Source: DAOTVD01 sp034437075 (GTDB lineage Bacteria; Chloroflexota; Anaerolineae; Aggregatilineales; J027). Taken from it: a stretch of 29,885 bases of DNA. This document shows, in pieces, positions 15,205 to 22,503 of this stretch. Where the stretch lies: positions 1-29,885 of the forward strand of contig DAOTVD010000394.1 of the NCBI GenBank assembly GCA_034437075.1, read 5' to 3'. Position 1 is the first letter of the stretch. Each line of letters opens with the position of its first letter. The position numbers and the translations under genes were made by a program. Under the pieces are notes generated by a model. The model worked only from the letters and a program-made list of their open reading frames with translations, was not told the DNA's origin and did not search any database.

Positions 15205-17379
15205 ATGACCAAAGCAGTTTTGATCAACTGGAACGACCCCGCCACCAGTGATGCCCTGGAACAATGGGTTAACCTACCCGTGGCGATTGGTCGCACAGAC
15301 GACAACGATATTACGCTAACCAGTAGCGCGGTTTCGCGCAACCACGCGCGCATCGAAGCCGATGACGCGGGCAATTTACGCCTGTTAGACCTCAAAAGCA
15401 CGAACGGCACATTTTTGAATGGTAAAAAAGCGACCGAGAACCCGCTGAAAGTGGGCGATATTGTTCGGATTGGGCCGTTTAATATTTCCGTAGTGGGCAC
15501 CAGCCGGGGCGTAGCCACCGAAGCCCCCGCCGATGACGTGGCCGCCATGTCCACATCGGCGACCATGATCGGCGGCGCGGTGACGCGCCAAGTGCGCGCC
15601 AGCGATATTGAAGACATGCTGGCCGAGGCCGAAGCGAACTATCAACCAGCCAATGATAATGACCGAACCATCATAGGCGAAATGACCCCACCTCTGCCGT
15701 CGCGCAATGCTTCCACTCTACAAATCTCGGATACTGAAATGGCCGAGATTATCGCCCAGGAAGCCTCCTTGAGCGACCGCGCCGCCAGCAACCCCGCTGT
15801 GATCCACATTGACGACTTAGCATCCGGCCCCAAAGATGCCCAGCAGGCGTTGCCCGACTTCTTCTTTAGCGATGATGTCGTGGCCATCAGCGACCTGCAA
15901 CGCGAGAATGTGGCGGTTGATGAAACCACCTATCTGACAATCGGCGGCGGCGTGGGGAGCTTCATCTGGGCCGATTACCTGCGCATTTTTGGCGTGCCTG
16001 CCCAAGACATCATGTCGATTGGCTACGAGCCAGACCCCCTGGCGCGGTATAAACGGCTATGCGTCAATTCGCAAATCCCCGCCCACGAGCGCCTGCGCAG
16101 TGACTCTGGCTCTACGCCAGATAATATTTGGGGCTGGCCAGGCTATGCCGTGCGTGAAATCGCGACGGAACTACCCAAGGGTAAACTCGGCCTGGTGGCG
16201 CGCATCGCCTGGAAGATTTTCAGCGAGCCTGTGCTGGCCAACTCCTACACGCCGATTTCGGGGCGCGTCTTCGACTCGGTAGATCGTGAAGCGGCGCGTA
16301 TTGGCTGGGATCGCATCTCCAAGCATGGCCGCGTGCGCGCCATCCGCAAGACCAACGATGGGCGCTACGCGGTCGCGTATATGCGCATCACTGGCCCCGG
16401 CCAGGAAGAAGCGCGCGTGGCCGTCGCGCCCTATGTCTATCTGGCGGTGGGTTATCCTGGCTTTAAGCTATTGCCCGACCTGACGCGCTATCGCGAGCAA
16501 ACCGGCGATTTTGAACACATTGTCAACGCCTACGAAGACCATAAGCATGTCTACGAGAACTTAGCGCGCAATGGCGGCACGGTGTTGCTGCGCGGGCGCG
16601 GGATCGTGGCTTCGCGCTTGGTGCAACGCATCTACGAAGCGCGCAAGGCCAATCCGCAGGCCGAGATTCGCGTCGTGCACCTGATGCGCTCGCCCATCCC
16701 ACAAGGGCACAGCTACGCCGGCAACCAGCGCTTTGTGGAAAATCATTGGGAATTACAGCCGTATAACTGGCCTAAATCCGCCTTTGGGGGGGATTTCAAA
16801 CAACTGCTAGAACAATCTAGCACGTCGATGCGCTCGGCATTGCTGAATGACTGGGGCGGCACGACCACCGCCGACCGGGGCGATTGGCGGCGCATCGTGG
16901 CGGATGGTTTGCGCGAAGGTTGGTATGAAATCACCTTTGGCGCGGTCAGCGAGGTTGTCCCCGCTGAGGATGGCCGCATCATGACCCAGATCAAATCGCG
17001 CGATAAGGCCGTGCAAAGCAGCATCGTTACGGACTATGTGATTGACGCGACCGGGCTCAACGCCGACATCCGCAATAACCCCTTGCTGCGCGATCTGCTA
17101 GATACCTATCAGTTACCCCTGAATGTGAAAGGCCGCCTAGACACGACCGAAACATTCGAGATGCGCCAATTGCGCAACGACGACGGGCGGATTTTCGCAG
17201 GCGGGGCCATGGCTTTTGGCAACGCCTTTGCCCCGGTGGATAGCTTCTTCGGCTTGCAATATAGCGCGCATCGGAGTATGGATGCGCTGCTGGAAGCGCG
17301 CGCGCCGCACCTGAAAAACCTGAGTTTCTTCCGTTCAACGGTTCAGTGGCTAAAATGGGCCAGAGGAGTGCAACCATGA
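15205..17379 (+). CDS. FHA domain fused to FAD-dependent oxidoreductase
   Basis: A 724-residue fusion. Residues about 5-97 are a canonical FHA domain (GR 29-30, SRNH 44-47, STNGTFLNG 65-73) able to bind phosphothreonine. A polar, Thr-rich linker follows (about 100-240). From 242 a Rossmann motif IGGGVGS (246-252) starts a flavoprotein. A second dinucleotide motif, LRGRGIVAS, comes later, and an ATG-type segment (YVIDATGLN) completes a two-nucleotide-site fold as in FAD/NAD(P) monooxygenase-like enzymes. GAGGA precedes the ATG by 8 bases. The stop overlaps the next start as ATGA. The substrate is unknown. The architecture suggests an oxidoreductase switched or located through Ser/Thr phosphorylation, which is inference. 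Confidence 0.88.
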   Translation: MTKAVLINWNDPATSDALEQWVNLPVAIGRTDDNDITLTSSAVSRNHARIEADDAGNLRLLDLKSTNGTFLNGKKATENPLKVGDIVRIGPFNISVVGTSRGVATEAPADDVAAMSTSATMIGGAVTRQVRASDIEDMLAEAEANYQPANDNDRTIIGEMTPPLPSRNASTLQISDTEMAEIIAQEASLSDRAASNPAVIHIDDLASGPKDAQQALPDFFFSDDVVAISDLQRENVAVDETTYLTIGGGVGSFIWADYLRIFGVPAQDIMSIGYEPDPLARYKRLCVNSQIPAHERLRSDSGSTPDNIWGWPGYAVREIATELPKGKLGLVARIAWKIFSEPVLANSYTPISGRVFDSVDREAARIGWDRISKHGRVRAIRKTNDGRYAVAYMRITGPGQEEARVAVAPYVYLAVGYPGFKLLPDLTRYREQTGDFEHIVNAYEDHKHVYENLARNGGTVLLRGRGIVASRLVQRIYEARKANPQAEIRVVHLMRSPIPQGHSYAGNQRFVENHWELQPYNWPKSAFGGDFKQLLEQSSTSMRSALLNDWGGTTTADRGDWRRIVADGLREGWYEITFGAVSEVVPAEDGRIMTQIKSRDKAVQSSIVTDYVIDATGLNADIRNNPLLRDLLDTYQLPLNVKGRLDTTETFEMRQLRNDDGRIFAGGAMAFGNAFAPVDSFFGLQYSAHRSMDALLEARAPHLKNLSFFRSTVQWLKWARGVQP

Positions 17380-17792
17380 CCCCTGTATTGAGCGGACGTT
17401 GGCAATCGCGCCTGTTTTTGATGGGTACTGTAGGTGTGATCGTGACCTTTTTCTTCGGGCTGTTGTTCGATGACTTCGTGACGGTCTATGCACTATTGGG
17501 TTATGTGTTCGTAGTCGGTGCGCTCAGCGATGTGGCCTACAACTACATTCAAACCTTGCGTTGGGATCATGACTGGCCGCCGTTGGTCTTCGTCGCGACG
17601 GGGGTGTGGGAGGGGCTGGTCGTCTTCCTGCTAACACGCCTGGTTAATCTGCCCGGTGTGGCGGATGACTTGCCAGCACTCAACTTTTTGGCGCACTATA
17701 CCACCGTCTTTGTCGCAATTTTTATCGTCAACTGGGGGCCGATGAAGGTTTTCTTTCCCAAATGGCGCTATCGTGGCGGGCGCATCGTCTAG
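17376..17792 (+). CDS. Small four-helix membrane protein
   Basis: A 138-residue integral membrane protein with four hydrophobic helices at about 12-31, 36-58, 69-90 and 104-124 and a basic C-terminus (KWRYRGGR). I do not recognise the family. The ATG overlaps the TGA of the FHA-flavoprotein (ATGA), with AGAGGAG upstream inside that gene, so the two are translationally coupled. An in-frame ATG 10 codons earlier lacks a ribosome site. Tight coupling suggests it anchors or exchanges electrons with the flavoprotein. Confidence 0.8.
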   Translation: MTPVLSGRWQSRLFLMGTVGVIVTFFFGLLFDDFVTVYALLGYVFVVGALSDVAYNYIQTLRWDHDWPPLVFVATGVWEGLVVFLLTRLVNLPGVADDLPALNFLAHYTTVFVAIFIVNWGPMKVFFPKWRYRGGRIV

Positions 17793-17918
17793 CTGTCGGT
17801 GGCCTTTACTTTAGGGCTTGGATGGTGTCTGTTTTGCGCTCAATATTCCCTGATATCATATCTAGCGCCTGGTGTGTATAATGAGCAGGTATAACAACCC
17901 ATTTAGACTGACTAAACA

Positions 17919-18207
17919 ATGCCAGCCGTTCAACGTTATAAGATGCAGCACGAAATTGGGCGCGGGAGCATGGGGATTGTCTATGTCGCTTAGGCTTTTC
18001 CAAGTATTTAACTATGCCGCTTGCTTTTGTCGAAAAGGATACCGGCTTGATTTTACCCCCCTCTAGCTCCCCTCGAATTCGGGGGGAGAACTTACTCGTG
18101 CGCATAATAGCCCCTCCCTGAATTCGGGGAGGGTCTGGGGAGGGGTAATTATTTTTCTGGAAAAGCCTTATGATCGTTTAGAAGATCGTGTTGTCGCCCT
18201 CAAACCG
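17919..18207 (+). pseudogene. Ser/Thr protein kinase remnant split by a MITE
   Basis: The first 24 codons (17919-17990) encode HEIGRGSMGIVYVA, the glycine-rich ATP loop of bacterial Ser/Thr kinases. A family A element then interrupts the gene and creates an immediate TAG. Removing the element with one TTA copy restores the frame exactly: the next residues are YDRLEDRVVALKPL, which includes the invariant ATP-binding Lys. After that the kinase homology ends and antisense sequence of another remnant begins. So the gene was both interrupted and cut at subdomain II. It lies 126 bases downstream of the FHA operon on the same strand. Confidence 0.8.
17993..18167 (-). mobile_element. MITE-like element, family A, copy 4 (in kinase gene)
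   Basis: Intact 175-bp copy, same orientation as copy 2, with TTA at 17990-17992 and 18168-18170. The insertion lies between codon 24 and the following Tyr codon of the kinase remnant. The insertion plus duplication adds 178 bases, not a multiple of three, so it also shifts the frame. Confidence 0.9.
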
Positions 18208-18363
18208 CTAATGAGTCGGCTGGGCGAGCGTCAATTTGTGCAGCACGGGGTGGGGTATTGCCTCGCCTAGCGTATCGTGCGCCACATGGACATGATACGC
18301 GCTGTCGGCGTCTTCCAACAGGACGACATAGCCGCGCTGAGCGTTAACGAGGTCAACCACCAC
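18208..18363 (-). pseudogene. GAF-like domain fragment
   Basis: A minus-strand frame of 51 codons reads VVVDLVNAQRGYVVLLEDAD and continues with a strand HVHVAHD. This is the pattern of the first helix and strands of GAF domains (V-x-x-A-E-R-G-x-x-x-L). It has no proper start codon and no ribosome site and ends in TAG at 18208, next to the break in the kinase remnant. It probably comes from a sensor protein lost in a rearrangement. Only pattern recognition supports the call. Confidence 0.4.
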
Positions 18364-18389
18364 AGGATAAATGCGAAAAAATAAGCAAA

Positions 18390-18421
18390 CCCCTGCCGAA
18401 TAGTGCTATATTGGGCAGGGG
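18390..18421 (-). terminator. Rho-independent terminator of the secreted-protein gene
   Basis: CCCCTGCC pairs with GGCAGGGG across a 16-base loop that itself can fold. On the minus strand it is followed by TTTGCTTATTTTTT. It lies 10 bases beyond the stop of the leftward 533-aa gene. Confidence 0.8.
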
Positions 18422-18430
18422 ATAATTGCG

Positions 18431-20032
18431 CTAGTTTTCGGAACTGAGGGTGCAATCTAATTCTGGATAGGGCAAATCGCTAAAAGTACCCGTTACGGTG
18501 ATCTCTTGCGCGTCATCCGTAAGCGTAAACTCGCCCGCGAGCGTCTCGCCAACCTGCGTAAAGGTGACTGTGCCAGAGGCGCCCGTTGTGGAGATAGCGC
18601 CGTCTGCAAGCTGCGACACCTGGCTATCGACTGCCAGAACTTCGCCCGCGCTGGGTAAATCATAGGGCAAGCCCGTGAGCGCGACGGTATAGGCATCGGC
18701 AAAGTTGAAATTGAAATCATCAAATGCCAGCGTACTGAAATACAGATTTAAGCGATCCTCATCGGCGCCCATCATAATACTGTCCGGTTGAGCGGGGGCG
18801 GCCTCCACAGCCCAGAATAGCGCGTCCGAGGAGACGGTTGTATCGGGCAGGAACGCATCGGGGGTCACTGTCTGCACGATCTCAATCGGGCGGGGGTCAT
18901 CCTCGGGCGTTCCGCTGGGCACGCAGGCCGCCACAGGCGGAATGGCCACATCGGTGAAAATGGCATACACGTCTTGCATGATCTCGCCTTCGTCAGCGAA
19001 CATGTCATCTTCCTGCGCTTGGAGCGTGCCAGAGATCAAGCCATCTTGCACAGCATTAATGGTCAACGTGCCAACCAGCCCGCCGCCGGTGGTGCTGTCC
19101 TCTGTATTGATGGTGAAGCCCGCCTGCACCGTGCTCGGGTCAACGCGCACGTCATACGTGCCGGGCTCGATGTCGGGCGGAATATAGCGAATGGCGAGCG
19201 TATAGCGCGTTCCCTCTTGCGGCGTGGATTGGAGTTCAATGGTAAATTCGCCAATTTGGTTGGTGCTGCCGAAGGCGGACGCGGTCGGCGCCGTTTGCCA
19301 AGCCGCATCGGTGATCGTGGCGGCGGTTTCGGGGTCGCCGCTGATCTCGAAGCCATTGGGCGCTAAATCCGGGAGTGCGCCACGCCCAGGGATGACGGTT
19401 TCGTTAACGGATTCGGGCGCGCCACTTTCCAGGGCGATGCTCCCCATCACGCGCAATGCTAAATCGGTGAGCCCTGCGCGGTCTTGCGTATTGGCGACGA
19501 CATTGCCGAAGTACACCGTATCGGCGTTGGCCTCCGCGATCACAAAGGCAGTAATGTCGCCCAATGACGGGTCGGTAATGAATTGAATGGCGACATCGCG
19601 CGCCTCGTCAGTTTCCGGTATTATTACTTCACCGACCGTCAAATCATTTTCTAAACCATTTAACAGACTAGCCGCATCACCACCACCAAAAAAGGCGGGT
19701 GGTAAGGGGCCAACCAGCGCGATGACCGCTTCGCCGGGCGCCAGGTTTAGTTCGCTAATGTCTTGTACCGCCGCGAGCGCGGCCAGGTCATTCGCTTCTG
19801 TATTACTCATAATGAGGACTGCCTCTGCATACTGGGCTTGCCAGCCCGTTGGCACGCCGACGGTCAGCGTGGCGGGGTCGTTTTGCGCATCCACCGCTTC
19901 GAATGTTTGGGGGGTGAGCTCGGTATCGCCAAAGCCGTCCTGGGCATAAGCGCTGAGGGGCGCGAATATGAGGCTGAACAGCGTGATGATCGCCAGCGCG
20001 AACGCGCTGCGGAAGTGTCTTAATGGTTTCAT
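18431..20032 (-). CDS. Large secreted protein of unknown function
   Basis: A 533-residue exported protein. Residues 1-30 are a signal peptide (basic KPLRHFR, hydrophobic core, AYA-QD cleavage site) without a lipobox Cys. The mature chain is very acidic and rich in Thr, Gly and Asp. An N-terminal region (about 40-210) opens with TLTVGVPTGWQAQY and alternates strands and helices. The remaining two thirds is beta-rich, with recurring phrases such as GTLTINAVQDGLISGTL (near 325) and GTVTFTQVGETLAGEF (near 490). Two Cys near 368 and 528 could pair. No family recognised. AAGGAG is 13 bases upstream, longer than usual. A family B element sits in its leader region. Confidence 0.8.
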   Translation of the reverse strand: MKPLRHFRSAFALAIITLFSLIFAPLSAYAQDGFGDTELTPQTFEAVDAQNDPATLTVGVPTGWQAQYAEAVLIMSNTEANDLAALAAVQDISELNLAPGEAVIALVGPLPPAFFGGGDAASLLNGLENDLTVGEVIIPETDEARDVAIQFITDPSLGDITAFVIAEANADTVYFGNVVANTQDRAGLTDLALRVMGSIALESGAPESVNETVIPGRGALPDLAPNGFEISGDPETAATITDAAWQTAPTASAFGSTNQIGEFTIELQSTPQEGTRYTLAIRYIPPDIEPGTYDVRVDPSTVQAGFTINTEDSTTGGGLVGTLTINAVQDGLISGTLQAQEDDMFADEGEIMQDVYAIFTDVAIPPVAACVPSGTPEDDPRPIEIVQTVTPDAFLPDTTVSSDALFWAVEAAPAQPDSIMMGADEDRLNLYFSTLAFDDFNFNFADAYTVALTGLPYDLPSAGEVLAVDSQVSQLADGAISTTGASGTVTFTQVGETLAGEFTLTDDAQEITVTGTFSDLPYPELDCTLSSEN

Positions 20033-20064
20033 GATAAAACGGAAGCTCCTTTTGTTTGTGTTTT

Positions 20065-20260
20065 CAGTCGAGTTAACTGCTCAGGCTATGCCAATTCTTC
20101 CCCCTCACCCCCTTAATCCCGCTCTCCCAAACGCCGCTTTGCGGCTGGTAGAGGGGGAAAACGACCCGAAACCGACCCTTTTTGCCCCTCTCCCAGGGCT
20201 GAAAGCCCGTTTGGGAGAGGGGTTGGGGTGAGGGCTGAGTAGTTACCAGTCGAGTTAACT
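20065..20260. repeat. 14-bp direct repeats flanking a family B element
   Basis: CAGTCGAGTTAACT occurs at 20065-20078 and again at 20247-20260. The repeats bracket the element body. The last bases overlap the element's own end, so the true target duplication may be about 9-11 bases. Deleting one copy with the element would restore an uninterrupted leader of the 533-aa gene. Confidence 0.75.
20074..20246 (+). mobile_element. MITE-like element, family B, intact copy
   Basis: Begins TAACTGCTCAGGCTATGCC and ends GGGCTGAGTAGTTAC, with imperfect terminal inverted repeats (TAACTGCTCAG / TAACTACTCAG). The internal arms CCCCCTC... and CCCTCTCCC...GGGAGAGGGG fold into hairpins. No open frame of note. 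It is the only B copy with both ends and clear flanking direct repeats, so it defines the family at about 173 bases. It lies 42 bases upstream of the secreted-protein start. Confidence 0.8.
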
Positions 20261-20455
20261 TTACCCTACCGACTGAGCACGGTGGCTGGCAAGCCCCCAA
20301 TTCGCAAAATAGGACTCGGTAGCACCAAGTTCCCACATCGCCTGGGAGTGTATGCCTATCTGGGTAGGACATGAGGTTTGGGCCATACCGCAAAAAAAAA
20401 CTGCCCCAAAATCCCTGTCAAAGCCCAATTTGATGCAATCGCCCTTCGGTCATTG
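20261..20455. other. Spacer upstream of the uronate operon
   Basis: About 195 bases between the family B element and the hydrolase promoter. It must hold the promoter of the leftward secreted-protein gene, but no clear boxes were found. A run of nine A bases near 20392 is the only notable composition feature. Confidence 0.4.
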
Positions 20456-20484
20456 TTGACAAGTTAGCCATGTCATGATATAAC
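20456..20484 (+). promoter_or_regulatory. Sigma-70-type promoter of the uronate operon
   Basis: A perfect TTGACA (20456-20461) and TATAAC (20479-20484) are separated by 17 bases. The expected start is near 20491, inside the operator palindrome, leaving a leader of about 30 bases. No Shine-Dalgarno is obvious before the first gene. Confidence 0.85.
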
Positions 20485-20498
20485 TGGTACGTACCAGT
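20483..20498. promoter_or_regulatory. Operator palindrome of the uronate operon
   Basis: ACTGGTACGTACCAGT is a perfect 16-bp palindrome overlapping the end of the -10 box and the predicted start point, where a bound protein would block transcription. Its core GTACGTAC equals the core of AraR operators in Bacillus, and the regulator encoded at 23271-24425 has the AraR architecture. A related site is at 24489-24504. Confidence 0.75.
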
Positions 20499-20521
20499 CG
20501 TATCATTTAGGTCGTCTGTCC

Positions 20522-21670
20522 ATGCCACACATAGCCCTCTCTACCGCCAATATCCTCCAGGATGCCCTGGCCCAATTGCAACGCTACCACCAAACCTTTG
20601 GGGCGCTATTCCCGGCCCATGGCGAGGGCCAAACGTACAAACTCACCCCAAATCAGAATTGGCTGGCTAGCTTTTGGTCGGGGTTACTCTGGCTAGGTTA
20701 CGCTGCGACGGGGGACAAGGCGTTGCGCACTCATGCCGAATCCCTTTTGCCATCTTACAGCGCGCGCTTAGACCAGCGTATCCGGCTCAATCACGATTTA
20801 GGTTTCTTGTTCACGCTGGCTGGGCGTACCCAACATGATTTGACAGGCGATAACCAGAGTATGGCCTTAGCCTTACGCGGCGCAGACGAATTATTAGCCC
20901 GTTACAACCCCAGCGGACGCTACATCCAAGCCTGGCACGAGGTAGGCGACGCGGACGAAAGCGGGCGCTTCATCATCGACAGCATGCTGAATATTCCTTT
21001 GCTGTATTGGGTCGCTGCCATCACCAACGACTCACAATATAGCGAAGTTGCTACGGCACACGCAGAAACCAGCCAACGCTATTTGGTGCGCGAAGATGGC
21101 AGCACCTATCATACCTATATCCTGAACCCGGAAACGGGCGAGCCCCAAGGGCCGCGCACGCATCAAGGGTATAGTGATGACTCGTTATGGGCACGCGGCC
21201 AGGGCTGGGCCATTACGGGCTTTGCCATTGCTGCCCAGTGGACAGGCCGCGCGGATTTTCTGCAAACTGCCGAACGCGCTGCCGCGCGCTTCATGGCCGA
21301 ATGGCCGCCCGACACAATCCCCCTATGGGATTTGCGCCTGCCGCCGGAGGCCCCCCAATACCCGGATAGCTCCGCCGCCGCTATCGCGGCCAGCGGGCTG
21401 CTACGCCTGGCGCATCTCGCTGCGGATGGCCCGCGCTACCAAACATGGGCCGAGCAACTCATCCAGATGATGATCCGCGACTGTTTTGAACGCGACCCCG
21501 AAGCACATGGTCTGTTACGCCACGGCACATTGCACGCCATCAAGGGCTGGGGGGTGGATACCTACCAAATCTTTGGCGATTACTTCTTCCTAGAAAGCCT
21601 TCTGATGCTCCATGGACGCGCCCCAGATTTCTGGGGGCCAATTGATAACCAAGAAAGGACAACCGCATGA
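20522..21670 (+). CDS. ugl: Unsaturated glucuronyl hydrolase (GH88)
   Basis: A 382-residue alpha/alpha-barrel hydrolase that removes the 4,5-unsaturated uronic acid left at the non-reducing end by polysaccharide lyases, releasing 4-deoxy-5-keto-glucuronate. The catalytic pair is visible: Asp92 in LNHDLGF and Asp153 in IIDSMLNIPLLYW, with the 61-residue spacing of Asp88/Asp149 in the Bacillus enzyme. The QGYSDDSLWARGQGW loop (about 215-229) is a family signature. No signal peptide, so it works in the cytoplasm on imported oligosaccharides. Its stop overlaps the next start as ATGA. It is first in a three-gene operon behind a strong promoter and operator. Confidence 0.95.
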   Translation: MPHIALSTANILQDALAQLQRYHQTFGALFPAHGEGQTYKLTPNQNWLASFWSGLLWLGYAATGDKALRTHAESLLPSYSARLDQRIRLNHDLGFLFTLAGRTQHDLTGDNQSMALALRGADELLARYNPSGRYIQAWHEVGDADESGRFIIDSMLNIPLLYWVAAITNDSQYSEVATAHAETSQRYLVREDGSTYHTYILNPETGEPQGPRTHQGYSDDSLWARGQGWAITGFAIAAQWTGRADFLQTAERAAARFMAEWPPDTIPLWDLRLPPEAPQYPDSSAAAIAASGLLRLAHLAADGPRYQTWAEQLIQMMIRDCFERDPEAHGLLRHGTLHAIKGWGVDTYQIFGDYFFLESLLMLHGRAPDFWGPIDNQERTTA

Positions 21671-22500
21671 ATTATTTCGCCGCATTGGACACGCAACAGG
21701 GTGTCAACGCATTACCGCATAATCCTTGCAAATTGTTGGACTTCCAACTGGTGGTGCTCGGCGCGCGCGAAGCCACCAGCGGCAACAGCGCCGACCGGGA
21801 AATCCTGGCCGTATTGCTCGGCGGGAAAGCTCATTTTCAGGTGGGGGGCCATAAATTTGAGCATGTCGGCGGACGCCCGAACGTTTTTGCGGGCAAGCCG
21901 CACGCCGTCTACATCCCCGCCGGGACTGACTACACCATCACGGGCGTGGGCGATGTGCAAATCGCGCTGACTAGCGCCCCCAGCGACCTGGCCACCGATC
22001 CTTATGTCATCGGCCCGGAGAAGGTCACGAATGGCGTATGGGGCGCGGCCAATTTCACCCGCCGTTATCATCAGATATTGCACGCCAGCGCCCAGCCCGA
22101 TTGCCCCGCGCGGCGGCTCATCGTGGGCGAAACCTTCACGCCTAGCGGCAACTGGAGCACCTACCCGGCCCACAAGCACGAAGTTGACGATCTGCCCAAT
22201 GAAGCCTATCACGAAGAAATGTATTTCTTCAAAATCAGCCCCGCCGATGGGTTTGGCATCACACGCTTTTATACTGACAAAGACCCCGATGTGGGCGACT
22301 TCGAGCAAAATTACACCGTGCGCGACAACACCATTTTGATGATGCCCTATGGCTATCATTCGTATGTTGGGGCACCGGGTTACAACTCGTATTATCTGTG
22401 GCTGTTGGCGGGTGAACACCGCACCCAAGCCGTGCAAGATGACCCCGCGACGGGTTGGGTGCTGAAGACCGTGCCCATGTTACGCGAGCTAGGACACTAA
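21667..22500 (+). CDS. IolB/KduI-family uronate isomerase
   Basis: A 277-residue bicupin of the KduI/IolB superfamily. The metal site is visible as HKH (His169, His171), Glu in YHEEMYFF (183/184) and His231 in PYGYHSYVGAPGY. The overall text (GGR..VFAGKP.AVYIPAGT, GFGITRFYTDK) resembles IolB, 5-deoxy-glucuronate isomerase, more than classical KduI. However, no other inositol genes are present; it overlaps the glucuronyl hydrolase and is followed by KduD after 3 bases. The likely reaction here is therefore the KduI step, 5-keto-4-deoxyuronate to 2,5-diketo-3-deoxygluconate. That substrate is inferred from context. Confidence 0.85.
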   Translation: MNYFAALDTQQGVNALPHNPCKLLDFQLVVLGAREATSGNSADREILAVLLGGKAHFQVGGHKFEHVGGRPNVFAGKPHAVYIPAGTDYTITGVGDVQIALTSAPSDLATDPYVIGPEKVTNGVWGAANFTRRYHQILHASAQPDCPARRLIVGETFTPSGNWSTYPAHKHEVDDLPNEAYHEEMYFFKISPADGFGITRFYTDKDPDVGDFEQNYTVRDNTILMMPYGYHSYVGAPGYNSYYLWLLAGEHRTQAVQDDPATGWVLKTVPMLRELGH

Positions 22501-22503
22501 CCC

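Noticed and set aside
1..20260. Repeat clusters as CRISPR arrays
   Set aside because: The copies are far apart, in both orientations, 170-175 bp long with inverted ends and target duplications; there are no regular spacers and no cas genes.
21712..22437. 241-codon frame antisense to the IolB/KduI-family gene
   Set aside because: The sense strand has the metal-site residues and operon overlaps; the antisense frame has no recognisable motif.
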